A stretch of DNA of 64,000 nucleotides, taken from the NCBI RefSeq assembly GCF_002224245.2, contig NZ_NKHK02000002.1, positions 62,001 to 126,000 of the forward strand. The letters run 5' to 3'. Under the pieces are notes generated by a model. That model made no database searches. It saw only the letters and a program-made list of their open reading frames with translations, and had not been told where the DNA came from. The stretch is from Moraxella sp. VT-16-12 (lineage in GTDB: Bacteria > Pseudomonadota > Gammaproteobacteria > Pseudomonadales > Moraxellaceae). How positions within the stretch are numbered: position 1 is the first letter of the stretch; each line of letters begins with the position of its first letter. The position numbers and the translations under genes are program-made. Of this stretch, positions 57,243-64,000 are shown piece by piece.

Positions 57243-58409
57243 TTATTTAAAAAATACTTGTTCTACCTTACCTGTCAATGTCTCACCAATAAACGGCGTG
57301 TTTTTGCCGGCTGATAGTATGGTGTCTTTATTGACTGTCCAAGTATGATTTGGGTCAATCAGCACCGCCCCACCGATTTTTTCATAGTCAGTTATGCTTG
57401 CGATTTTGGCAGGATTGAGACACACTTTTTCAACCAACTGCTCAACGGTTAAAACGCCATCTGCCACCAATTTACAGCCCAATGACACAAAAGTATCAAA
57501 ATTGCTAATCCCTGCACTGCTTTCAGCAAAGGGGGCTTGTTTTGAGCTGGACGACAGTGGCTCGTGATGACTACAAATGGCATCAATCGTACCGTCTTGT
57601 AGACCCTTGATTAAGGCTTGTTGGTCGGTGTTGGAGCGTAGCGGTGGCAATACATAGGCATTGACGTTGTAGCCTTCTATGTCATCATCGGTCAGATGAA
57701 GCTGATGCATGGCGACATCGCAAGTAATCGGTAAGCCCTTTTGTTTTGCCCAAGCAATCAGCTCCACAGACGTGCGACAAGTAATCTGACTAAAATGTGC
57801 TGATATGCCTGTTTCTTCCACCATCAAAATTTGCTTGGATAAAGCGATGGTCTCAGCAAGCCAAGGAATCCCCTGCAAGCCATGAAAAGACGCAATATAA
57901 CCATCATGTGCCACACCGCCTTTTGATAGACTCGGTTCATCAGGATAAAAAAACACTTTTAGCCCAAAGGTTGCGGCGTATTCTAGGGTACGCAGCATCA
58001 CCAAATCATTGTCAAAGCCAGCCGCCACGTTACTCACCGCAATCGCTCCGCCTTGTTTAAGTCCTGCTAAATTGGCAGGCTGTTTGCCTTGTAGCCCTTG
58101 GGTCAATGCACCAATAATATGCAGATGAATGCCACCATCCGCCCACGCTTTTTCACGCAAGCCTTTTAATAGTGAGCCGTTTTCTAGCACAGGATTGGTA
58201 TCAGGGGGCAACACCACATGCAAAATGCCATTTTGGCGTGCCGCTCGTCCTTCACTTGCTAGCGTGCCATGCGACTGATGACCCGGCTCACGCAAACGAC
58301 CGCACAAATCCACGATGGGCGGTATCAGCCATTTACCATCAGTATTGATATCGCTTAACTTATCATCAAATTGGGGCTGTTGCCAAGTGGGGGGGAGTAG
58401 GTTTTTCAT
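57243..58409 (-). CDS. pyrX: Inactive-type dihydroorotase homologue (PyrX/PyrC'), partner of PyrB
   Basis: The 388-residue protein has the fold and many segments of dihydroorotase (for example VDLCGRLREPGH, GIPWLAETIALSKQ and ICSHHEPLSSSS). However, the metal motif DxHxHxR is replaced by VDLCGRLRE, so both metal-binding histidines are missing. In Pseudomonas the analogous pyrC' product is inactive and needed to assemble aspartate transcarbamoylase. The same structural role is likely here, since it lies in the pyrB transcription unit. A run of seven C lies near its start on the coding strand. Confidence 0.87.
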   Translation of the reverse strand: MKNLLPPTWQQPQFDDKLSDINTDGKWLIPPIVDLCGRLREPGHQSHGTLASEGRAARQNGILHVVLPPDTNPVLENGSLLKGLREKAWADGGIHLHIIGALTQGLQGKQPANLAGLKQGGAIAVSNVAAGFDNDLVMLRTLEYAATFGLKVFFYPDEPSLSKGGVAHDGYIASFHGLQGIPWLAETIALSKQILMVEETGISAHFSQITCRTSVELIAWAKQKGLPITCDVAMHQLHLTDDDIEGYNVNAYVLPPLRSNTDQQALIKGLQDGTIDAICSHHEPLSSSSKQAPFAESSAGISNFDTFVSLGCKLVADGVLTVEQLVEKVCLNPAKIASITDYEKIGGAVLIDPNHTWTVNKDTILSAGKNTPFIGETLTGKVEQVFFK

Positions 58410-58428
58410 ATTGCTGTCCTAATCACAT

Positions 58429-58986
58429 TTATGTCAATTTGCACGCTTTTTCAACGCCTTTTTTACAAGCCTGCCCATAATAATGCTTGGCTTGCTTGCT
58501 ATCTTTATTCACACCCAGCCCCTTTTCATACATCAGAGCAAGATTAAATTGTGCATCTGCATCACCTTGGCTGGCAGATTTGGTGTACCATTCAACTGCT
58601 TGCTTATCGTCTTGGGGTACACCTAAACCTTGTCTATACATCACACCAAGGTTAAATTGTGCTTTTTCATCTCCTTGATTGGCAGATTTAATATACCATT
58701 GAAACGCTTGCTTATCGTCTTGGGGAACGCCTTGACCTTTTTCATACATCACACCAAGGTTGTTTTGTGCTTTTGCATGACCTTGATTAGCAGCTTTGGT
58801 GTACCATTCGTGAGCTTTTTGGTGGTCTTGGGGTACGCCTAAACCTTTTCCATAAATCCGAGCAAGATTAAATTGTGCATCTGCATCACCCTGATTAGCT
58901 TTTTGGGTCAAGACAGTTATATCGGTTGCCCATGCAGCAGCAGATATGACAAGGGCGAATGTAAATATTATCAGTTTTTTTAACAT
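58429..58986 (-). CDS. Sel1-repeat protein, secreted
   Basis: The 185-residue protein has a signal peptide of about 20 residues ending at AWA, then four Sel1-like repeats of 36 residues. The repeats have ADAQFNLARIYGKG, AKAQNNLGVMYEKG, EKAQFNLGVMYRQG and ADAQFNLALMYEKG. Sel1 repeats form alpha/alpha solenoids for protein contacts. The ATG at 58986 has AGGAGA upstream. It interrupts the pyrB-pyrX pair and is probably a periplasmic scaffold or an immunity-type protein; function is not known. Confidence 0.85.
   Translation of the reverse strand: MLKKLIIFTFALVISAAAWATDITVLTQKANQGDADAQFNLARIYGKGLGVPQDHQKAHEWYTKAANQGHAKAQNNLGVMYEKGQGVPQDDKQAFQWYIKSANQGDEKAQFNLGVMYRQGLGVPQDDKQAVEWYTKSASQGDADAQFNLALMYEKGLGVNKDSKQAKHYYGQACKKGVEKACKLT
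58521..58917 (-). repeat. Four tandem 108-base repeats encoding Sel1 units
   Basis: Related 108-base units recur with a shared core (CCAAGGTTAAATTGTGC and close variants) at about 58525, 58633, 58741 and 58849. They follow the 36-residue protein repeats and could recombine to change copy number. Confidence 0.7.
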
Positions 58987-59018
58987 CACAATTTCTCCTA
59001 TAAAACAACCAACATAAA

Positions 59019-59210
59019 TCAAGTAGTACCCACAAACACCAACAACTCCACCAAAGACGCTGGCACTTGTGGGAATTTGGCGGTTAATTTGGCGATATCA
59101 TCAGCACTTGCTCCATGAATGCGACTTTTAAAATCTTGCCACAACGCCTGACCGCCGTGCTTGTCATAAGCCAGCTCCAAGCCAGTCAAATAATCTTGGA
59201 CAACGCCCAT
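59019..59210 (-). pseudogene. Truncated SUKH (SMI1/KNR4)-like gene fragment
   Basis: The 63-residue product starts one base after the pyrB stop, with GCAGGG upstream. It runs GVVQDYLTGLELAYDKHGG and ends TAKFPQVPASLVELLVFVGTT. The end resembles the start of the SUKH domain (P-x-S-L-x-E-L-L), which normally continues for 100 or more residues. Here it stops before the core, and the Sel1 gene begins right after. It looks like a gene cut off by replacement of its 3' part; a short functional protein cannot be excluded. Confidence 0.55.
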
Positions 59211-59211
59211 C

Positions 59212-60216
59212 TTATTTTCCCTGCCCACGCATCGCCAGTGCCATCACCGCCATACGCACCGCGATGCCATTATTGACCTGTTTTAAAATCACCGATTGCT
59301 CGCCATCCGCCACGCTTGATGCGATTTCTACGCCACGGTTCATGGGACCCGGATGCATGACTAGGGCGTTGGGCTTGGCAAGTGCCACACGGCTATCTGT
59401 AATGCCATACATTTTAAAATATTCGCTGGTGGACGGTAAAAGCGGTGAGCCAATTCGCTCATTTTGAATACGCAAACCGATAATCACATCCACATCAGCC
59501 ACGCCTTTATCAATGTCTTCAAACACACGCACCCCATAACGACTAATGCCTTTGGGTAACAGTGTCTTGGGAGCGATGACACGAATGTCTTTGACACCCA
59601 AAGTCGTCAATGCTGAGATGTTTGAGCGTGCCACACGGCTGTGTTTGATGTCGCCAATAATCGCTACTGATAGCTCATCAAAAGATTTATTATCCCTTAG
59701 ACACAACTCTCTGTGAATGGTCAGCATATCTAGCATGGCTTGGGTGGGGTGAGCGTGCCAGCCATCACCGCCATTGATGATGGCAACATTTGGTGTAACA
59801 TGGCTTGCCATAAAGTGAGCTGCCCCACTGGCACTATGACGCACCACAAACATATCAGCACTCATCGCTTCTAAATTCCACAGCGTATCACGCAAAGTCT
59901 CGCCTTTATTGGTGCTAGAACGGGCAATGTCTAAGTTTAGCACGTTTGCCCCAAGGCGTTTTTGAGCCGCTTCAAAGGTGGTGCGAGTGCGAGTAGAGTT
60001 TTCAAAAAACAAATTCATCACCGTTTTGCCAACCAACTCATCGGTGTTAATCAGTCGCCCTTCTTTATCAAAATAGCCCATCGCCTTGTCAATGATGTTT
60101 TCAAGCTGAGTGCGATTTAGCCCTTCCACACCCAAAAAATGACGGATAGTACCGTCATTATTAAGTTGGGGCAAAGACATGGAGTGATTTAGGCGAGTGG
60201 CAATGGTGGTGTGCAT
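59212..60216 (-). CDS. pyrB: Aspartate transcarbamoylase catalytic chain
   Basis: PyrB condenses carbamoyl phosphate and aspartate in pyrimidine synthesis. The 334-residue protein has [13 protein letters not shown] (carbamoyl-phosphate site), HPTQAMLDM and the later LRIQNER and [10 protein letters not shown] segments. The ATG at 60216 has AGGACA seven bases upstream and gives the length of the Pseudomonas-type class, which depends on PyrX-like partners. A regulatory chain PyrI is not present nearby. Confidence 0.95.
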   Translation of the reverse strand: MHTTIATRLNHSMSLPQLNNDGTIRHFLGVEGLNRTQLENIIDKAMGYFDKEGRLINTDELVGKTVMNLFFENSTRTRTTFEAAQKRLGANVLNLDIARSSTNKGETLRDTLWNLEAMSADMFVVRHSASGAAHFMASHVTPNVAIINGGDGWHAHPTQAMLDMLTIHRELCLRDNKSFDELSVAIIGDIKHSRVARSNISALTTLGVKDIRVIAPKTLLPKGISRYGVRVFEDIDKGVADVDVIIGLRIQNERIGSPLLPSTSEYFKMYGITDSRVALAKPNALVMHPGPMNRGVEIASSVADGEQSVILKQVNNGIAVRMAVMALAMRGQGK

Positions 60217-60459
60217 GGCGTGTCCTGATGATTTAACAGTAAAAAACAAATTAGTTAATTTTAGCAAATTTTGATGATTTTGGGAATGATGATAAACATT
60301 TTTATCTTTGAAAAAATCATAAAAATTAACAAATTGATTTTAAAAAAACATCGTCATTAACCCAAAAAATTTATGAAATAAATTCATCTTTATCTTGGTT
60401 TTATTCATTTTAAACATCAAAAACTTTGTTATAATAACGCTTTTATCTTGGAAAAGCTC

Positions 60460-61470
60460 ATGTATGACCTTGTCGCCATTGGCAATGCCTTAGTGGACAC
60501 CGAATTTAAACTCACCGATGACATACTCACCCAGACCACGCTTGCTAAGGGCAACATGACCCTTGCCGACTCACAAACACAATCTGTCTTATTTGATGTA
60601 TTGGAGCATCACGGCTTAACTCCAAGCAAACAAGCAGGTGGTGGCTCAGCAGGTAACACGGTGGCGTGCTTTGCAGCCTTGGGTGGGCAGGCGTTTTATC
60701 ATTGCCGAGTGGGAGATGATGGCTTTGGTGAGTTTTATCTGTCCGACATGGCAAACATGGGTGTGGCGATAAACGGCACAAAATCCCAAGTAAAAGGCAC
60801 AACAGGCTCATGTGTGGTGCTTGTAACCGATGATGGCGAACGCACCATGCAAACCAATTTGGCAGTCAGTAGCGAGATTGATGACAGCAATGTGGATTTT
60901 GACAGTTTAAAGGGAGCAAAAGTGCTGTACTTAGAAGGCTATCTTGCCATGTCGCCAAACGCCCAATTTGCCATATCCAAACTTTGCCAAACCGCCAAAG
61001 CCCAAGGGGTCAAAATAGCCGTAAGCTTTGCCGACCCTGCGGTCATCAAATTTGCCAAAGATGGGGTGATTGCATGGCTAAAAGATGGTGTGGACATGAT
61101 ATTTTGCAACATGGACGAAGCCAAACTTTTTGCCAATACAGACAATGACAACAAAGCCGTAGAAGCCCTATTACAGCACACCAGTCTTGCGGTGGTTACC
61201 AATGGTGCCAATCCGACCACCATCGGCAAAAAAGATGGCGATATTTGCCAATACCCCGTACCATCTGCCAATGTGATAGACACCAATGGGGCAGGCGATA
61301 ACTTTGCAGGGGCGTTTTTGTATGGTTGGTCTTTGGGGCTTGATGATGGCTCATGCGTGGCATTAGCAGGCAGTGTGGCAAGCCGTGTGGTGAGCCAGTT
61401 TGGGGCAAGACTGTCCAAATCAGACTACCAAACACTCAAAGCACAAGTTTTAGCCCATAAAGATGACTAA
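60460..61470 (+). CDS. PfkB-family carbohydrate kinase, adenosine-kinase-like
   Basis: This 336-residue ribokinase-fold enzyme has an N-terminal AIGNALVDTEF, a GGSAGNTVACFAALGG substrate loop and the C-terminal signature DTNGAGDNFAGAFLYG with catalytic aspartate. The overall pattern resembles the bacterial adenosine or sugar kinases of the PfkB family; the substrate is unknown. The ATG at 60460 follows GGAAAAG. It overlaps the next gene by eight bases and is divergent from pyrB. Confidence 0.88.
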   Translation: MYDLVAIGNALVDTEFKLTDDILTQTTLAKGNMTLADSQTQSVLFDVLEHHGLTPSKQAGGGSAGNTVACFAALGGQAFYHCRVGDDGFGEFYLSDMANMGVAINGTKSQVKGTTGSCVVLVTDDGERTMQTNLAVSSEIDDSNVDFDSLKGAKVLYLEGYLAMSPNAQFAISKLCQTAKAQGVKIAVSFADPAVIKFAKDGVIAWLKDGVDMIFCNMDEAKLFANTDNDNKAVEALLQHTSLAVVTNGANPTTIGKKDGDICQYPVPSANVIDTNGAGDNFAGAFLYGWSLGLDDGSCVALAGSVASRVVSQFGARLSKSDYQTLKAQVLAHKDD

Positions 61471-62089
61471 GACATCGCTTTATTTTATTCGTCATGGCGA
61501 AAGTCTTGCCAATGCAGGCGGTGCTCCCCTGCCCAATGCTGACATACCTTTGACCGATAAGGGACATCAGCAAGCCTTACACCGCCTAAAACAGTGGCAG
61601 ACTCTTGGCATTAGCCCAAGCAGCATCTATCACTCTGATATGTGTCGCACCAAACAAACCGCCTTGCCCTTTTGTACCCATTATGACATACAAGCACGTC
61701 CGCTTGGGCTACTAAACGAGCTAAATACGCTTGCGTTTGAACACATCAAAGACATCAGCACAGACGCACGCCGTCAAATGAATGCCCATTGGTGGCAGAT
61801 GGCAGAGCTTGACCATAAAGATGGGATTGGTGCAGACAGTTTTAGGGAGTTTTTGGACAGAGTGGACAGCTTTATCAGTCAGATTCATCAGTTTGATGAT
61901 AATACGCTGTTTTTTGGGCATGGGATTTGGCTTGGGCTTTTTGGCTATCGGCTGATGAATTTGCCCATACGTCATCATGATGACATTCGCCGATTTCGGC
62001 AATATCAGACCAGCCTACCCATGCACAACACCGCACTGTATCGCCTAGATGTGCAAAATACCACCAAAAGCCTTGTATGGATGGACTAA
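61463..62089 (+). CDS. Histidine phosphatase family protein
   Basis: The 208-residue phosphoglycerate-mutase-like protein has the catalytic RHG motif in LYFIRHGESLANAGG (residues 7-21) and the second histidine in LFFGHGIWLGLF. Substrate is unknown; this family covers phosphatases and mutases. It overlaps the PfkB kinase gene, so the two are translationally linked. Its end overlaps convergent rsmE by four bases. Confidence 0.88.
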   Translation: MTKTSLYFIRHGESLANAGGAPLPNADIPLTDKGHQQALHRLKQWQTLGISPSSIYHSDMCRTKQTALPFCTHYDIQARPLGLLNELNTLAFEHIKDISTDARRQMNAHWWQMAELDHKDGIGADSFREFLDRVDSFISQIHQFDDNTLFFGHGIWLGLFGYRLMNLPIRHHDDIRRFRQYQTSLPMHNTALYRLDVQNTTKSLVWMD

Positions 62090-62799
62090 ATCCACCGCCC
62101 AAGCACGGCATTGACCGCAGTTTCTGTTCTTAAAATGCGTGTGCCAAAAGTTACCGCTTGTACGCCCACGCTCTTTAACAAATCAATCTCATAAGGCACA
62201 AAACCCCCTTCTGCTCCAATGATGATGATGTCTGGCAAAGGGTTTTGAACCATAAATTCACCAAAATTATCATCAGCATAAGGGTGAAACACAAGGGCGG
62301 TTTTGTTTTGCATAAGCGATGGCAGTTCATCTTGAACAAAAGGCTTAAAACGTTTGGCAAAGACAATCTTAGGAGCGATGGTATCCACGCCCTGCTGTAA
62401 TCCTTCTTGTACAAACTCATCAAGGCGAGCCAACAGTGGCGACCCCCAATAGCTTTTATCAGTACGCACGCTGTTTAGCAGTACAATGTTATCCACACCA
62501 AAAGCCGTCATGTCCATCACCAGTCGCCTAAGCACCTTAGGGCGTGGCAGAGCCAATATCACAGTCAAGCCCAGTTTGGGCGGTGGTGGTGTGTTCAAGC
62601 AAACATCAGTTAACACACACTTTTCATCAGTGAGCTGCTCAATTTTTCCTACACCCAAATACCCACCAAATTCAGCGATTTTTAAGGTATCACCAATGCG
62701 CGCCTTTAATACAGTACGAATATGATTGAGTTGGGCGGGGTCTGTGATGATGGCAAAATGGTCAGCAAAAGCACTTTTGGGCAAAAGTATGGTGTTCAT
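62086..62799 (-). CDS. rsmE: 16S rRNA m3U1498 methyltransferase RsmE
   Basis: RsmE methylates U1498 of 16S rRNA. The 237-residue SPOUT enzyme has an N-terminal PUA-like domain and a C-terminal knotted domain with VILALPRPKVLRRLV, IGAEGGFVPYEIDLL and FGTRILRTETAVNAVLG, the SAM-binding knot. It starts one base after the waaA stop codon, so the two are co-transcribed. Confidence 0.94.
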   Translation of the reverse strand: MNTILLPKSAFADHFAIITDPAQLNHIRTVLKARIGDTLKIAEFGGYLGVGKIEQLTDEKCVLTDVCLNTPPPPKLGLTVILALPRPKVLRRLVMDMTAFGVDNIVLLNSVRTDKSYWGSPLLARLDEFVQEGLQQGVDTIAPKIVFAKRFKPFVQDELPSLMQNKTALVFHPYADDNFGEFMVQNPLPDIIIIGAEGGFVPYEIDLLKSVGVQAVTFGTRILRTETAVNAVLGRWI

Positions 62800-62800
62800 G

Positions 62801-64000
62801 TTATTGACTGGCTTGTTTGGTTAATAAGGCGTGCATCATGGCAAATTGCTGTTTGTCTGCTTGCCTGCGTTCATCGGCAAGCTGTTTGCCTTGCTCGCCT
62901 GCGTTTTTGGCAGAATTTGGGTCATCTAGCCAAAACTTTAAGACATCAAATAACTCAGATTCATCATCACTTTGCACCTGCACCAATGCCTGCACGCCCA
63001 CCAAATCCGCCACGATTTCGGCACAATTTTTGACATATCGCCCCATGATGATGGGCTTGGCAACACGAGCAGGCTCAATGGGATTGTGTCCGCCTTTATC
63101 CACAAATGACCCACCCACCACCGCCACATCACACAACCCATACCACGCCATCAGCTCGCCCATGCTGTCTGCCAAATACACTTGCGTGCTATCTTGTATG
63201 TCGGTTTGGCTTCGTCTGTGATAAATAAAATCTTGGCACAGCTTTGCCACGTCATCAAATCGCTCAGGGTGGCGTGGTACAAGAATCAGCAAAGCATTTG
63301 GCAAATGTGTCAGCAGTCGTTGATGTACCGCCAAAGCAAGCGACTCTTCGCCATCATGCGTGCTTGCCATAACCCACACAGGGCGATGACCCAAAGTGGT
63401 TTTATGCAAAAATGGCTGATTGGTTGCACTGCTCCATTTTAAAGAATGTGCCAATTTCACCTTATCATTATCCGCCCCAAGTGCGATAAAATTGGCATGA
63501 CTTTGAGCGTCTTGGGCGATGATGAGCGACAAATTTGCCATCATACTTTGGCTTAATCTGGCAAACTTACGATAACCATCAAAAGAGTTGTCAGTCAGGC
63601 GAGCATTTGCCATAACACTGGTGATGCCCTTACTTGCAAGTAAGTACAGCATATTTGCCCAAAGCTCTGTCTCCACAAACACCGCCATCACAGGTCGAAC
63701 GTGCGACAAAAACCGTTGTAACACCGCCACATCGTCCACTGGCACAAAGCTGTGTTGCACCGTTTTACCCAACCTGTCAGTAAAAAGCGTCTTAGCACGA
63801 GCAAAGCCTGTTTGTGTGGTGCTGGTTATCCACAAATGATAGTCATCATCTAACAGCAGTTTTAATAAAGGATAAGCGGTATTTAGCTCACCCAATGACA
63901 CCGCATGACACCAAATCACGCCTTTATCCGATTTGGCTAAGGGCAAATAATGATGACCAAAACGCTCCGCCATTTCACGCTCATAATAGGGCAATTTGTC
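62801..64000 (-). CDS. waaA: Kdo transferase WaaA (KdtA), 5' end beyond the window
   Basis: This enzyme attaches Kdo residues to lipid IVA in the inner core of lipopolysaccharide/lipooligosaccharide. 399 residues are visible, starting within the N-terminal region (LPYYEREMAERFGHHYL). The segments IWCHAVSLGELNTAYPLL, FVETELWANMLYLL and SFVDKGGHNPIEPA are diagnostic. No start codon is in the window: the frame is open to the edge, and the missing part should be a short N-terminal membrane anchor. It is followed one base later by rsmE. Confidence 0.94.
   Translation of the reverse strand, partial: DKLPYYEREMAERFGHHYLPLAKSDKGVIWCHAVSLGELNTAYPLLKLLLDDDYHLWITSTTQTGFARAKTLFTDRLGKTVQHSFVPVDDVAVLQRFLSHVRPVMAVFVETELWANMLYLLASKGITSVMANARLTDNSFDGYRKFARLSQSMMANLSLIIAQDAQSHANFIALGADNDKVKLAHSLKWSSATNQPFLHKTTLGHRPVWVMASTHDGEESLALAVHQRLLTHLPNALLILVPRHPERFDDVAKLCQDFIYHRRSQTDIQDSTQVYLADSMGELMAWYGLCDVAVVGGSFVDKGGHNPIEPARVAKPIIMGRYVKNCAEIVADLVGVQALVQVQSDDESELFDVLKFWLDDPNSAKNAGEQGKQLADERRQADKQQFAMMHALLTKQASQ

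Noticed and set aside
58384-58395. Seven-C tract near the start of pyrX as a phase-variation switch
   Set aside because: Seven bases is short for frequent slippage and the gene is a metabolic partner protein rather than a surface structure; noted only.
58521-58917. Regular 108-base repeats, considered as a CRISPR-like array
   Set aside because: The units are entirely protein-coding Sel1 repeats with no unique spacers.

Overview
The window looks like one contiguous stretch of chromosome from a Gram-negative gammaproteobacterium of the family Moraxellaceae, most likely Moraxella. This is inferred from the AT-leaning base use, a porin resembling the Moraxella M35 type, a fused NadM-Nudix protein, a ZnuD-type zinc receptor, and the lipid A/Bam/isoprenoid gene order. 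I see no tRNA or rRNA gene, insertion sequence, prophage or CRISPR array. Most of it is dense core genome with short operons, many of them closed by clear hairpin-plus-T-tract terminators.

Layout. 1-5000: the tail of an unknown gene, an unknown outer-membrane protein, nadM, nfuA, and a metP-metS methionine/alanine importer operon that includes a 42-residue small subunit. 5000-15600 (minus strand): pyrH-frr, uppS, cdsA-dxr-rseP and bamA-lpxD-fabZ-lpxA, the envelope-biogenesis cluster, here without skp between bamA and lpxD and with lpxB about 30 kb away. 15700-24400: an M35-like porin with an unusual structured-looking leader, miaE, a peroxiredoxin-glutaredoxin fusion, thiI, a YchJ-family gene, ppk1, mtgA and a CxxC redox protein. 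24700-30700: L-lactate uptake and oxidation (lldP, lldD) and a znuD zinc receptor whose promoter carries two Zur-like palindromes. 30800-38240: queE, two membrane transporters/channels, recJ, a small hydrophobic protein, fdxA, lpxB and a FabR-like regulator.

38249-46546 is the most unusual part. On the minus strand is a SWIM zinc-finger gene overlapping a DUF5691 gene. Divergent from them, on the plus strand, are five tightly packed genes: ATP-grasp, phosphoribosyltransferase-TRSP, HAD hydrolase, StiP-like protein with a PELOTA-like C-terminus, and a CitE-like lyase. This set matches the biosynthetic arm described beside tellurite-resistance (ter) genes, but no ter gene is visible here. The pathway product is unknown.

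46756-64000: an orphan lipoprotein, a sulfate/thiosulfate ABC importer (binding lipoprotein, CysT, CysW and a CysA without its C-terminal domain), a rhomboid protease, aminopeptidase P, epmB divergent from its substrate gene efp, a TM-helix-repeat mechanosensitive-type channel, and pyrB separated from an inactive-type dihydroorotase homologue by a Sel1-repeat gene and a SUKH-like fragment. A PfkB-family kinase, a histidine phosphatase, rsmE and a waaA gene cut by the window edge finish the region.

Start codons were refined by ribosome-binding sites and family length where possible. All family assignments come from reading motifs, not from database searches.
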